NCBI RefSeq assembly: GCF_013328345.1
Contig: NZ_JABULX010000014.1
Location: 36,522 to 100,521, forward strand
Length of the DNA stretch: 64,000 nucleotides
Source: Marinifaba aquimaris
GTDB taxonomy: Bacteria > Pseudomonadota > Gammaproteobacteria > Enterobacterales > Alteromonadaceae
Direction: 5' to 3'
Numbering within the stretch: position 1 is the first letter of the stretch; the number at the start of each line of letters is the position of its first letter. Made by a program: the position numbers and the translations under genes. The notes under the pieces are model-generated. The model was not told the DNA's origin. It saw only the letters and a list, made by a program, of their open reading frames with translations, and did not search any database. Below are positions 19,996-28,668 of this stretch, piece by piece.

Positions 19996-21051
19996 ATGTC
20001 ACAAGCCGAGAATCGAAATATCGTCACCCCTTATGCATTCGGTGTCGATGATAAGTTGCTAGGAACCCCGCTTGCCTCTCCAAAGCGCCGGATGTGTGCT
20101 CAGGTAATTGATGCAATAGCGATCGCCATTCTAGCCAGTACGAGTGCTTTATTTTCAGTGATGCTGGTTATTTGGTTAGTGTTCTTCAGTCAATTGAAAG
20201 ATGAATTTAAGACCAGCACTAAAACAAAGCGTGTTTTTGCAAAATCCATAGTCGTGACGGCTATCTTATTTTTGAGCGCTAATACCAATCACACCATTAC
20301 GGCTATCCCACAAGTGATGACAGAGGAAGGTTTTGCTATTCCTGTATTGGACTTTTTTAAGGTCATTCCCTTTGCGACCGAGCATATTCACAAACCTGAG
20401 TATTACCAAACTCAAGTTAAGCTTGAGAAATGTAATGAAGTAAAAGCCTGTATCAATATAAGTAAAAATCAATTCATGCAGGCTTTAGCAGACAGTGAAT
20501 TTACCGAAGAAATTAAACTTGCGCTGGTTCGCAGTTTTGTTGAGGAACTAGCGCCCATTTTGGATCAAGGCAGTGCAATATCGATGAAACAATCCATGAT
20601 TGAGGAGCTGACTTTAGAGAAGGTTGCTGAGCGTACCGCTGGAATGGAAAACCCACTACTTAAAGTTGTTCCTGAAGAAGAAAGCAGCTTTGGTTCGGCT
20701 TTTACACGAGTCGCAGAGGCGTTTGGTTTAGGCCTAGGCTGGACTGTCTTATATTTTACAGTTTTTACTGCTTGGCGTGATGGGCAAACCTTGGGTAAAA
20801 GCACAATGGCAATCAAAGTGATTAAAATTGATGGCACAGGGCTGACATTATGGGAAAGTTTTGGCCGAGCAGGTGGCTATAGCGCGGGTTTTGCGACCGG
20901 TATCTTAGGTTTCTTGCAAATTTATTGGGACTCTAATCGCCAAGCGATTCAAGACAAAATTGCAGAAACTATTGTTATTAAAGAGCAAAAGCAACAAGTG
21001 GAAAACACCGAAAAAGAACCGGTCACAACCGCTGCTGAACTGACGAGTTAG
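19996..21051 (+). CDS. RDD-family membrane protein with large inserted domain
   Basis: 351 residues from the chosen ATG at 19996. An in-frame TTG 18 bases upstream is open, but the AGTGAGGA ribosome-binding site fits the ATG. The RDD signature is split: an N-terminal part (SPKRRMCAQVIDAIAIAIL) in the first membrane helix, and a C-terminal part (WRDGQTLGKSTMAIKV and SNRQAIQDKIAETIV). Between the second and third helices is an insertion of about 130 residues, probably outside the membrane, with two cysteines (KCNEVKACIN), which is unusual for the family. RDD proteins are small membrane proteins of mostly unknown role, some linked to Na+/H+ exchange. It is convergent with the M28 peptidase gene, 1 bp apart. 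Confidence 0.8.
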   Translation: MSQAENRNIVTPYAFGVDDKLLGTPLASPKRRMCAQVIDAIAIAILASTSALFSVMLVIWLVFFSQLKDEFKTSTKTKRVFAKSIVVTAILFLSANTNHTITAIPQVMTEEGFAIPVLDFFKVIPFATEHIHKPEYYQTQVKLEKCNEVKACINISKNQFMQALADSEFTEEIKLALVRSFVEELAPILDQGSAISMKQSMIEELTLEKVAERTAGMENPLLKVVPEEESSFGSAFTRVAEAFGLGLGWTVLYFTVFTAWRDGQTLGKSTMAIKVIKIDGTGLTLWESFGRAGGYSAGFATGILGFLQIYWDSNRQAIQDKIAETIVIKEQKQQVENTEKEPVTTAAELTS

Positions 21052-21052
21052 C

Positions 21053-22000
21053 TCAGTTTAGTGCGTTTAGTTCAATTTTTGTTAACTGATCGATTTGTTC
21101 GACAAGTTGTAAAACACTGTCAGATACTTGGCTGTAGAACGTCAAATCCATGTTTTGCCAAGTATCTTGCACAGTATGATAATAGGCATGAGTGGCTACG
21201 CCTAAGTAGAGATAAGGGATACCTTGTTGATAAAAGGCATAATGGTCACTTGCTTTTAACCAATCTATATTGCGCTTGTCTTTTCTTGGCCGAGCTTCAG
21301 AAAATACAATTCTAGCGGGTGCTGTGTTCATCGCAGTTGCGAGCTTTTTTCTTATAACTCGATGACTGGGTTTGCTGCGCTTTAAGCCGTGTAGATAGAG
21401 TTCAGATCGGGTTTTATTTTGCCCTATCATATCCAAATTTATATTCAATCGTATCTGGGCTTTTGGTATTAAATTAGCACGCAAAAAAGCTTTAGCTCCC
21501 CAAAGTTGTGTTTCTTCCCCATCCGTTGCAACAAATATGTATGAATAGTTTGGCGTATTTTGGTTGAGATGAGCTGCAAGTCTTAACATGGCAGCTACGC
21601 CAGATGCATTGTCGTCGGCACCGTAAAATAACTTACCGTGTTTGTGCCCTAAATGATCGTAATGTGCGGTCACTACAATATATTGGTCTGGGTGACTTTT
21701 CCCTTCAACCCAAGCAATGACATTTTCCCCTTCGATATCCGTCCAAGCCAGTGAATCGGTAAAGTGGTGGATATAAGCCTGATTAAAACTGGCCAATCCT
21801 ATTTCTTCGTACCGCAAGGCGATGTATTGGGCGGCGCGTTTTGCTCCTAAAGTATGCATTTTTCGCCCTTGCATATGTTCACTAGACAACACTTTTAGAT
21901 CATCTATCAGGCTATCATGCACTGATGCCATCAATGAAAATGGTGCTAATAGTATCAAGCTAACAAATAGGGAAATGTTCTTAAACAAGGTCAAATCCAT
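21053..22000 (-). CDS. M28-family zinc metallopeptidase (secreted aminopeptidase-like)
   Basis: 315 residues from the ATG at 22000; an upstream in-frame TTG adds two residues. A signal peptide covers about the first 25 residues (LLAPFSLMAS). The M28 co-catalytic zinc ligands are visible: His in VTAHYDHLGH, Asp in GADDNASGV, the catalytic and ligand Glu pair in TDGEETQLWG, Asp in NLDMIGQ and the last His in ASDHYAFYQQG. It probably removes N-terminal amino acids from peptides in the periplasm or outside the cell. The C-terminal HAYYHTVQDTW is also typical. It is convergent with the RDD gene and shows no clear operon. Confidence 0.92.
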   Translation of the reverse strand: MDLTLFKNISLFVSLILLAPFSLMASVHDSLIDDLKVLSSEHMQGRKMHTLGAKRAAQYIALRYEEIGLASFNQAYIHHFTDSLAWTDIEGENVIAWVEGKSHPDQYIVVTAHYDHLGHKHGKLFYGADDNASGVAAMLRLAAHLNQNTPNYSYIFVATDGEETQLWGAKAFLRANLIPKAQIRLNINLDMIGQNKTRSELYLHGLKRSKPSHRVIRKKLATAMNTAPARIVFSEARPRKDKRNIDWLKASDHYAFYQQGIPYLYLGVATHAYYHTVQDTWQNMDLTFYSQVSDSVLQLVEQIDQLTKIELNALN

Positions 22001-22103
22001 AAACAAGCGTAGTGGTTATGGTTAGATTAAGCGCAATCGTTTGTTAATGACAGTCGAACTTAATTAACTTTAGGGTGGGTTGTTGGAGCAGAGCAGAAAA
22101 CTA

Positions 22104-22132
22104 AAGAGTAGTCTTTTGCAAAGACTACTCTT
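22104..22132 (-). terminator. Rho-independent terminator of the yqiJ-flotillin operon
   Basis: A perfect 13-bp stem (AAGAGTAGTCTTT, loop TGC, then its complement) lies just past the flotillin stop codon. The T-run after it on the minus strand is interrupted (TTTAGTTTT). Confidence 0.75.
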
Positions 22133-22141
22133 GGATGTTAT

Positions 22142-23941
22142 TTAGTTCGCAGGCGCAGTATTTGTCTCACCATTTAGTTTACTTTCGCCATTTAGCTTAG
22201 TTTCCCCATTTAATGGTGCCTGTGGTGCACTTATGTTTGGTTGAGTAACCGTTAACACATCTTGCACTATATTATTTTGGCCATTGAGCAAGTCCTCTAA
22301 ACTACCCGTATCCTTGTCAACAATACCGAGCTCCCTGACCATCGCATCGACCAGTGGTGCATTTGCTCGATACTTTAGGGCTGCGCCGGTAATTTGCTCA
22401 GATAAGCCAGCTGTTGTTGTCGCGTTATCACCAGCTGGAGCAGCGCCATTGGCACCATAACCTTGTAAAATCTTAATTCCATCAATGTTTTCAAGTGGTT
22501 TAACTGCATTGGCAACAATTTCAGGCAGAACTTTTAAGATGGCCATCGATTTTTGCAATTCAATTTGCTCATCGCGCAGACTGTTTTCTGCTTCATAAAG
22601 TACTCGCTTACCTTCAGCTTCAACCGCATGAATCTTCTCATCGGCTTCTGCTTTTAATACTTTGGCATCTGCGTCGGCTTTCGCTTCAGTTAATATCGCG
22701 GCAGCTTTATCTTCTGCTGCTTGTTTATCAGCAGCTGCTTGAACAGTAATACTCACAGCTTCTCGCTCCGCTTCTTTTTTCGCATCGATAACTTCAATCT
22801 CTTTACGACGATTGGCTTCGGCTATATAACGCGCTGTAGTGACGGCTTCTTCTTTTTCTACTTTTGCTTTCTCTGCTTCAGCTGCTTTTGCTCGAGCTGC
22901 TGACTCTTCTTCAGATTTTTGTGCGATGATAATTTGCTTATCTTGTTCGGCAACTTCTAAGTCTTTCTGTTGCTGTATTTTCGCCTGCTCAAGTAATTTA
23001 CGCTTCTCAATTTCTTGAGATTCGATGACTTTTGCTTTTTCTAGTTCCGCTGTTTCAATCGCTCGTTGCTTAGCAATTTCTGCTTCACGTTCTTCTTGCT
23101 CACGCGCTTCACGTTGTTTCACAATTGCGGCTTGTTGTTCAGCACGCTTAAACTCTAAAGCCTGTTCTTGAGTTAATTGTGCTTGTACTTGTTCTTGCTG
23201 AATCTCTAAAGATTGCTTTTCAGCTTCTAAGTTACGTTGCTCAATTTGAATACGGTTTTCTTGCTCAATGTCGTTTGTTTCTTTGCGCTTTTGTTCGATG
23301 ATGTTTGCCAATCGTGCACGACCTTCAGCATCAAATGCGTTGTTTTCATTGAAAAACTGTAGATCCGTTTGGTCAAAACCTGTCAAAGATACAGATTCGA
23401 GCTCTAAACCGTTCTTCTCTAAATCATTCATTACATTTTGCTGTACTTTTTGTACAAATTCAGAGCGTTGCTCATGCATTTCTGTCATTGTCATTTCTGC
23501 AGCAACTGCACGTAAAACGTCGACAAACTTAGATTCCATTAGCTTTTTGAGCTCATCCACGCGCATCGTACGTGTACCTAAGGTTTGTGCCGCCATTGAT
23601 ATACCTTCAGCATGAGGTGCAACACGAAGATAGAAATCCGCTTTAACATCAACACGCATGCGATCTTTGGTGATTAATGCATCTTTTTGCGTCTTCTCTA
23701 CTTCAATTCTCAGCGTATTCATATTGACGGGTATAGTTTCGTGCACGACGGGTAAGACAATTGCGCCACCGTCTTTTACTACTTTTTCACCACCCATACC
23801 GGTTCGAACAAAAGCCACTTCTTTTGTCGCACGCGTATAGAGTTTTGCAATGATTAGACCCACAGTAATTAAGGCAACTAAGACTGCAGCTGATGTGAAG
23901 ATAATAAATTGCATATTATCGACTTGAGGCAAGCTATCCAT
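22142..23941 (-). CDS. yqiK: Flotillin-family inner-membrane protein (YqiK-like)
   Basis: A 599-residue protein. One N-terminal membrane helix (about 12-32) is followed by an SPFH/PHB domain (about 35-215; FVRTGMGGEKVVKDGGAIV at its start). A long Ala/Glu/Lys/Gln-rich coiled coil covers about 215-470, then a flotillin-type C-terminal region (LKVLPEIVANAVKPLENID). The extreme C-terminus carries NGETKLNGESKLNGET-type repeats. Flotillins form membrane microdomain scaffolds. It lies 15 bp downstream of the NfeD-like gene, the same YqiJ-YqiK pairing as in E. coli. A good GGAG ribosome-binding site precedes the start. Confidence 0.92.
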   Translation of the reverse strand: MDSLPQVDNMQFIIFTSAAVLVALITVGLIIAKLYTRATKEVAFVRTGMGGEKVVKDGGAIVLPVVHETIPVNMNTLRIEVEKTQKDALITKDRMRVDVKADFYLRVAPHAEGISMAAQTLGTRTMRVDELKKLMESKFVDVLRAVAAEMTMTEMHEQRSEFVQKVQQNVMNDLEKNGLELESVSLTGFDQTDLQFFNENNAFDAEGRARLANIIEQKRKETNDIEQENRIQIEQRNLEAEKQSLEIQQEQVQAQLTQEQALEFKRAEQQAAIVKQREAREQEEREAEIAKQRAIETAELEKAKVIESQEIEKRKLLEQAKIQQQKDLEVAEQDKQIIIAQKSEEESAARAKAAEAEKAKVEKEEAVTTARYIAEANRRKEIEVIDAKKEAEREAVSITVQAAADKQAAEDKAAAILTEAKADADAKVLKAEADEKIHAVEAEGKRVLYEAENSLRDEQIELQKSMAILKVLPEIVANAVKPLENIDGIKILQGYGANGAAPAGDNATTTAGLSEQITGAALKYRANAPLVDAMVRELGIVDKDTGSLEDLLNGQNNIVQDVLTVTQPNISAPQAPLNGETKLNGESKLNGETNTAPAN

Positions 23942-23956
23942 TTTATTCTCCTATTT

Positions 23957-24568
23957 TTATTTAAATGGCACTGCGATCCAGCAGTGTTGTTGTTTTTCAA
24001 TTAGAACCACTTGGTGGCCTTGTTCGAAACTGTGCTCATTGTGATCAGGTTCAACCATAACGTAGTGCTTTTGGTTGAAATCGTCTTTCAATACGGCTTC
24101 AGCCGCATTGCCTTTAGTTGCTTTACCAACGGTGATGGTCGCCAATTTACCTTTAAAATCATTTACTGACGCTGCTGTGGTCTCATTTTTAGGGATCCAC
24201 TTTGCAATTTTTTGACCTAGGATTTTGGTGATTAATGTCGCTAAAGCTAATGCGATAGGAACTGAGAGATTTAATGACAGCGGGTGCCACTGGTTGATAC
24301 TAAAACCAATAAGTGAAAAGCTGGTTAAGAACAAAATTAACCAAACTAAAAAAGGCAGTCTGTCTAAACAAAGCCAACCTAAGAAAGCCGTTATGCCTCC
24401 AGTACTGACTTCTGCGTCGGCATCAATATCGATATCAAGTAAATTATCGAGGAAGCTCATTAAGCTCAAACCAATGAGTACCCCCAAGCCTTCCATAAAA
24501 GAAAGCGCTAATACGATAGCTAAGGCAGTTGAGTAGGGCAGGTTGAGATCGGCAAGTAAAAACTCCAT
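23957..24568 (-). CDS. yqiJ: YqiJ-like membrane protein with NfeD/OB-fold domain
   Basis: 203 residues. Hydrophobic helices lie at about 12-40, 65-90 and 95-115. A soluble C-terminal OB-fold-like domain of the NfeD type follows (about 140-203; FKGKLATITVGKATKGNAAEA). It is the first gene of a two-gene operon with the flotillin, 15 bp apart. NfeD-like proteins are usual partners of SPFH proteins and are thought to help assemble or position them in the membrane. The direct activity is unknown. Confidence 0.87.
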   Translation of the reverse strand: MEFLLADLNLPYSTALAIVLALSFMEGLGVLIGLSLMSFLDNLLDIDIDADAEVSTGGITAFLGWLCLDRLPFLVWLILFLTSFSLIGFSINQWHPLSLNLSVPIALALATLITKILGQKIAKWIPKNETTAASVNDFKGKLATITVGKATKGNAAEAVLKDDFNQKHYVMVEPDHNEHSFEQGHQVVLIEKQQHCWIAVPFK

Positions 24569-24662
24569 CTTGTGTATTCCATCCGTTGAAAAATTGCCAA
24601 TAACTTACACTAAATTAGCAAATACAGTAAGGGTTTATAAAAGTTTAATATGGAGTGACGTG

Positions 24663-24690
24663 AAAAAACGCTTAGCTTAGATGCTAAGCG
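24663..24690 (-). terminator. Rho-independent terminator of the lipoprotein gene
   Basis: An 8-bp perfect stem (CGCTTAGC, loop TTAGAT, GCTAAGCG) is followed by six Ts on the minus strand, just downstream of the 24701-25168 gene. Confidence 0.85.
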
Positions 24691-24700
24691 CTTAAAGTGG

Positions 24701-25168
24701 TTAGTTAATTTTAACTAATTGTGTTTTTTGTTCATCCGTTAATGAACTGAACAATGCAACGTTTAATCCTTCTTCTTGTTCAAGGGTTGTTTGCATTGAT
24801 TTTGGTAGTGAGTACATCGCACCTGATGCTGGATCAACAATTAGTAAACCAATTACACCACCAAAAATAATATTTCCCCAATACCAGCCATCAATACGGC
24901 TTTCAAGGGTAGCTGTTGCTGTTTTATAGCCAGTCTTAGTGAATCGAACAGTGTAAGTTTCACCATTAAAATAACCAGCACCAGCTGCTAAATTGACTGT
25001 TTCAGGTGTTACACCTTTGTGGATCGTTAAACCCGCTTCGTTGATAACTTCAAAGTTTACAACGTCAGGCGTTGCACTGAAATTTACGTTATAAGAACTG
25101 TCTGACACGATTGAAGCACAACCAGAAATTAAGCCTGCTATCAGTAAGGCTGCTATCGTCTTTTTCAA
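24701..25168 (-). CDS. Putative lipoprotein, PEGA-like
   Basis: A 155-residue predicted lipoprotein with lipobox LISGC, where the acylated Cys is near residue 17. A compact beta-rich region follows (about 30-95; FEVINEAGLTIHKGVTPETV), reminiscent of PEGA or carboxypeptidase-regulatory folds. A short hydrophobic stretch (IIFGGVIGLLIV) lies near residue 105. The start is TTG, which a strong AGGAG ribosome-binding site 8 nt upstream supports. The gene has its own terminator. I do not recognise a specific function; an envelope role is likely. Confidence 0.78.
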   Translation of the reverse strand: MKKTIAALLIAGLISGCASIVSDSSYNVNFSATPDVVNFEVINEAGLTIHKGVTPETVNLAAGAGYFNGETYTVRFTKTGYKTATATLESRIDGWYWGNIIFGGVIGLLIVDPASGAMYSLPKSMQTTLEQEEGLNVALFSSLTDEQKTQLVKIN

Positions 25169-25420
25169 TGTGTTTACTCCTAATTTTAATTTTTATTATT
25201 TAGTTTTCATTTGATTTTGAGTATTAGCGTAGAAATCGAAACACCGACCACACTATTTGATAACTCACTGTAATTGCCCATCATTCCATTAAAGTTTGAA
25301 GTGAAAGATTGAAACAATTAAAAACAATGAGAGATCTTTAACGTGTTTTTTACACGAGACTCAAATCGCGCGGCAGAATATAGAAAAAGAAATTTTAATA
25401 CAAATAATATTCGGGGGTTG

Positions 25421-25442
25421 CGGAGGTATTGAACAACCTCCG
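25421..25442 (-). terminator. Hairpin after the ydbH-ynbE-ydbL operon, possible weak terminator
   Basis: A 7-bp stem (CGGAGGT/ACCTCCG) with an 8-nt loop lies 20 bp past the ydbL stop. There is no T-run after it on the minus strand, so termination would be weak. I see nothing else in the 294 bp between ydbL and the lipoprotein gene beyond presumed promoter sequence for the latter. Confidence 0.4.
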
Positions 25443-25462
25443 TAGGTTAAGTGGGCAAATTG

Positions 25463-25786
25463 TTACTTTTTCTGCCACTTACCGTTAACTTGGATAAAGT
25501 TGCCGGCACTGGTTTTACTTTGTGCTTTTTTCCCTGCCATTTGCTCTATTTGCTGCAGAGTTAACTGATTTTTTTTGGCTAGCTGTTGGTAAGTTGCTTT
25601 GCGCTTGGCGTTAATTTCTTTGATCAGCTGAGCGGCTTTACTGTCTTCTTTAACCAAAGCCAAATAGCCATTGGCCGTTTCACCTACTAAGCCTGCAGAT
25701 TTAGCTGTGGCAATATCTAAAGCTAAGGCTGAAAACGATAAACATAATGCGCTGAAAAGAGTGAGTAATTTAGCTGTTTTTTTCAT
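25463..25786 (-). CDS. ydbL: YdbL-like periplasmic protein (DUF1318)
   Basis: 107 residues with a signal peptide (about 1-22, ending LSFSALA) and a DUF1318-like core (SAGLVGETANGYLALV, then VKEDSKAAQLIKEINAKRK). It is third in the ydbH-ynbE-ydbL operon, 9 bp after ynbE. In E. coli, YdbL is reported to assist the YdbH-YnbE complex in envelope phospholipid transport. A strong AGGAAAGG ribosome-binding site precedes the ATG. Confidence 0.9.
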   Translation of the reverse strand: MKKTAKLLTLFSALCLSFSALALDIATAKSAGLVGETANGYLALVKEDSKAAQLIKEINAKRKATYQQLAKKNQLTLQQIEQMAGKKAQSKTSAGNFIQVNGKWQKK

Positions 25787-25795
25787 AAACCTTTC

Positions 25796-25990
25796 CTAGA
25801 ATAATTCGCTATCGTCAAATAAGTCATCAAGCTCTTTATCAACTTTGACCTTAATTTCGTGATCAACTTTTACGTTGAGATTAATCGTGATTGGCTCTTT
25901 TGTTTCTACTTGTACTTTATGCGTACAGCCACTTAGCATAGCTAAGCTAAAAGCAGCAAAAAAAGTTAGCCATGATTTAGTTAGCATCAT
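25796..25990 (-). CDS. ynbE: YnbE-like small outer-membrane lipoprotein
   Basis: About 64 residues from the first of two adjacent ATGs (25990 or 25987). The reading frame is open slightly further upstream without a better start. Lipobox LSGC follows a short hydrophobic segment. The mature part (VQVETKEPITINLNVKVDHE) forms the conserved beta-strand region typical of YnbE. In E. coli, YnbE joins the C-terminal end of YdbH to bridge to the outer membrane. The start overlaps the end of ydbH by 14 bases, indicating translational coupling. Confidence 0.88.
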   Translation of the reverse strand: MMLTKSWLTFFAAFSLAMLSGCTHKVQVETKEPITINLNVKVDHEIKVKVDKELDDLFDDSELF

Positions 25991-28412
25991 TTTTTCTCTC
26001 AAATTCTTGTTGTACTTTATCTTTAATCACATCACCCATCCTGAGTGCTTTCATTAAGGTAAACACATTTTCTCGATGAGTATAGTTAAAATTGACTTCT
26101 TGCTGCGCTTTTGCGTTGAAACCCATCAATGCCATGTCTAACGTAAGCCAGCCGTCTTTTGATAGAGAAACATCACTGTTTAATGTTTCAAAATCCAAGT
26201 ACTCCAGTAAGGATAAAACTTCGGCTAAAGCAGGTTGTTTTTGTTTTACTGCTTCAAATGCGGCATTGTTTTCAATACGAAGTTGGCCCGCGGAGCTATT
26301 AACCAATTTGCCAGATTTTATCTCTATATTGTCGGGCGATAAAAATACAGGTAATTGACCGCTTAATTTGCCTTGTACACTGATCCCAGATTGTTTCTCT
26401 AGTGCCAAAATTTTGCCTGATTCCACATCGGTAATGGTTAAATTAAGTTGTTGAGGTTGATCATTGAGCGCAATAGGTGAGCTTTGAAACTGGCCATCAA
26501 ATACCACTCCCGATAAATGGCGCAACTCGATTTCTTTGGCTTGATTAGATATTAATTGGCCTTTGAGTTGATAGAGCTCAAGCCCTGTAAATACATGCGC
26601 TATGCTAAATTCTGATGGGGCGACCAACCATTGCTCTTGTCGATAAGAGAAGGTTAGCGGCATGCTTAACTGACGAATATGATGGTCTTTATAATCAAAA
26701 TTAACATTGTCTAAAAACACTTCTCCTTTGGCTGTTTTTTGCTGCATATCGTAATCTACCTTTGCAAAAGCAAAGCCAGATTGTAGGTCAACATCGGGTG
26801 CCAACATAGAAACTATAGGGCTAAAACCCAGTACCCCTTGGCTCTCTAGCTCTAATGATATTTGGTTGGTTTGATGGGTAATGACTGCTGTTAAGCCTGA
26901 TGGCAAGCTGACATGGTGTTTACCCGTTAAAGCGTCAGCTTGCTCCAAGTTGTGGTTAATTTGCACATGGCGTAATGTTTTATCCGCTAACACCGCTAGT
27001 CTTTTAATTTGACTGCTACCTGTTACTTGGGTGTTTTTATCAGCAGAACCTTTAATTGTTAAGCTGTTGGATAACTGGTGAATAATGGCATTGGGGTGGG
27101 TTGCTTTGGCAAGGCTATTCTGACTAATGAGCTGCCAAGCTCGCAGATGGTACTGGCCTTCAAAACTTGAATTCATTTGCTCGGCATTAATGCTGTCATG
27201 GTCAATTTGCAGGGCACTTGCTTCACCCTTAAATACTAATCCTTTTGATAATTCGTAGTTAAAATCGGCGATTAAGTTAAGCGATTTTACTTTGATACCT
27301 TGAATATCCAACGCTTGTTCAGCCATGTTTTTCAGTGTGAATTTACCAGCAAAGCGAGCTTGTTTATTCGGTTGAAAATAGATATCCGTTGTTAATTGCG
27401 TCGTTAACGCTTTTATGGGGCTCAAAACAAAATGTGCTGTTGTTTGCACGCTTGGTGCTTGAGAGAGCCAATCTGAAATTGTAATTTGGTTGAAAGACAA
27501 TTGTTCAGCTTGCTCTATGCCTCTAATCGAAAAGGCAGAAAGCTGGATCTGGTGTGTCGTTAAGTTAATCCCCTCTGGGATATTAACTTGCCATTGCTCA
27601 CTTAATGATAATGGTGTCGGTAGGTTTATTTGATGCAATAGATGTTGCTGACATTGTTTGGCACCAATGTTTATTGGCTGAGCTAGGTCTTCTATCAGTA
27701 ATGCTTGTTGTTGCAAGTTTAGCTTGGTTGAAATTGCGCCATCAAAGTTCGCTGTAACATTGCATTGTTCGATATCTACTTGTGCATCAGCCCTTAATTG
27801 GTGAGTTGCATCCAGTGTCAAACCGTCGAAAGACCATTGAGTATTAGCTGTAAAGTTGATTGGCAGTGTTTGGCCTGTTAGCTCAGTTATTTGCTCGCTC
27901 GACCAGTTTAAATCCCCGGTAAGTACTTGATTAGCCAATACCAAATTAGCGTTAACATCACCTGTCAAAGCAATTTGGTTAGCTGTTTTATCTATGGCTA
28001 GATTTAAAGATGTTAATAAACTTGGGTGCTCAATAATTAACGTTTGAATTTGGCCGTTGGGTATTTTTGCTAAATTGATATCAGGTAAAGCAATAGGGGT
28101 AATATCGAGTGTATTGGCCGTTTGACTTTTGGTGTTATTAGATGATTTTAACGTTAAATGTACCGATTGTGCGCTGAAGTTAGCGTCAAATAACTGATAA
28201 TTGAGCTGTTTGATATTGGCATTAAACTTATCTGAAGTTAAACAGAGCTCAACAATGTTGAGTTTATCAAAACTCGTTAGTTGCCAATTTAAGCAGTTTG
28301 CCTGGATATGATATTGAGCAAGCCAATTATTAGTAAAATACAGCGCGATGGGGTTGCGAAACAGCACAACCAGCAAGCTAAAAATGAGTAAAGAAAGACT
28401 TTTTTTCCACAC
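25977..28412 (-). CDS. ydbH: YdbH-family AsmA-like intermembrane bridge protein
   Basis: An 811-residue AsmA-like protein anchored by an N-terminal helix (about 5-22; LLIFSLLVVLF), with a long periplasmic beta-rich body typical of bridge-like lipid-transfer proteins. The C-terminal part (SPDNIEIKSGKLVNSSAGQL) matches the YdbH/dicarboxylate-transport C-terminal domain. With TamB and YhdP, YdbH is one of three partly redundant E. coli proteins needed for phospholipid movement to the outer membrane. The start is GTG; an in-frame stop four codons upstream leaves no earlier start. It is the first gene of the operon with ynbE and ydbL. The 256 bp shared with divergent mksF hold no structure that I can define. 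Confidence 0.88.
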   Translation of the reverse strand: MWKKSLSLLIFSLLVVLFRNPIALYFTNNWLAQYHIQANCLNWQLTSFDKLNIVELCLTSDKFNANIKQLNYQLFDANFSAQSVHLTLKSSNNTKSQTANTLDITPIALPDINLAKIPNGQIQTLIIEHPSLLTSLNLAIDKTANQIALTGDVNANLVLANQVLTGDLNWSSEQITELTGQTLPINFTANTQWSFDGLTLDATHQLRADAQVDIEQCNVTANFDGAISTKLNLQQQALLIEDLAQPINIGAKQCQQHLLHQINLPTPLSLSEQWQVNIPEGINLTTHQIQLSAFSIRGIEQAEQLSFNQITISDWLSQAPSVQTTAHFVLSPIKALTTQLTTDIYFQPNKQARFAGKFTLKNMAEQALDIQGIKVKSLNLIADFNYELSKGLVFKGEASALQIDHDSINAEQMNSSFEGQYHLRAWQLISQNSLAKATHPNAIIHQLSNSLTIKGSADKNTQVTGSSQIKRLAVLADKTLRHVQINHNLEQADALTGKHHVSLPSGLTAVITHQTNQISLELESQGVLGFSPIVSMLAPDVDLQSGFAFAKVDYDMQQKTAKGEVFLDNVNFDYKDHHIRQLSMPLTFSYRQEQWLVAPSEFSIAHVFTGLELYQLKGQLISNQAKEIELRHLSGVVFDGQFQSSPIALNDQPQQLNLTITDVESGKILALEKQSGISVQGKLSGQLPVFLSPDNIEIKSGKLVNSSAGQLRIENNAAFEAVKQKQPALAEVLSLLEYLDFETLNSDVSLSKDGWLTLDMALMGFNAKAQQEVNFNYTHRENVFTLMKALRMGDVIKDKVQQEFERKNDAN

Positions 28413-28668
28413 AACGTTGTTTTAAATTATTTTCAGTAACAGGCACTAATGCCCGCTTTTACTATTAGATATTAGGCTATTAGCATGACAGACTGATCGC
28501 GAAATATATAGCTTAAACCTTCATTTTATCCGACCGGCAAATCACTGCAGAATAAAACTAATTTAAGTTACATATTTATCGAGTTTTTCCATAGCTTTTG
28601 CCAGATCAGCAGGCTAGAATCAGCCTCTTATTTTTCGTAAATTATTCAGACGCAGTTAGACAGAATCT

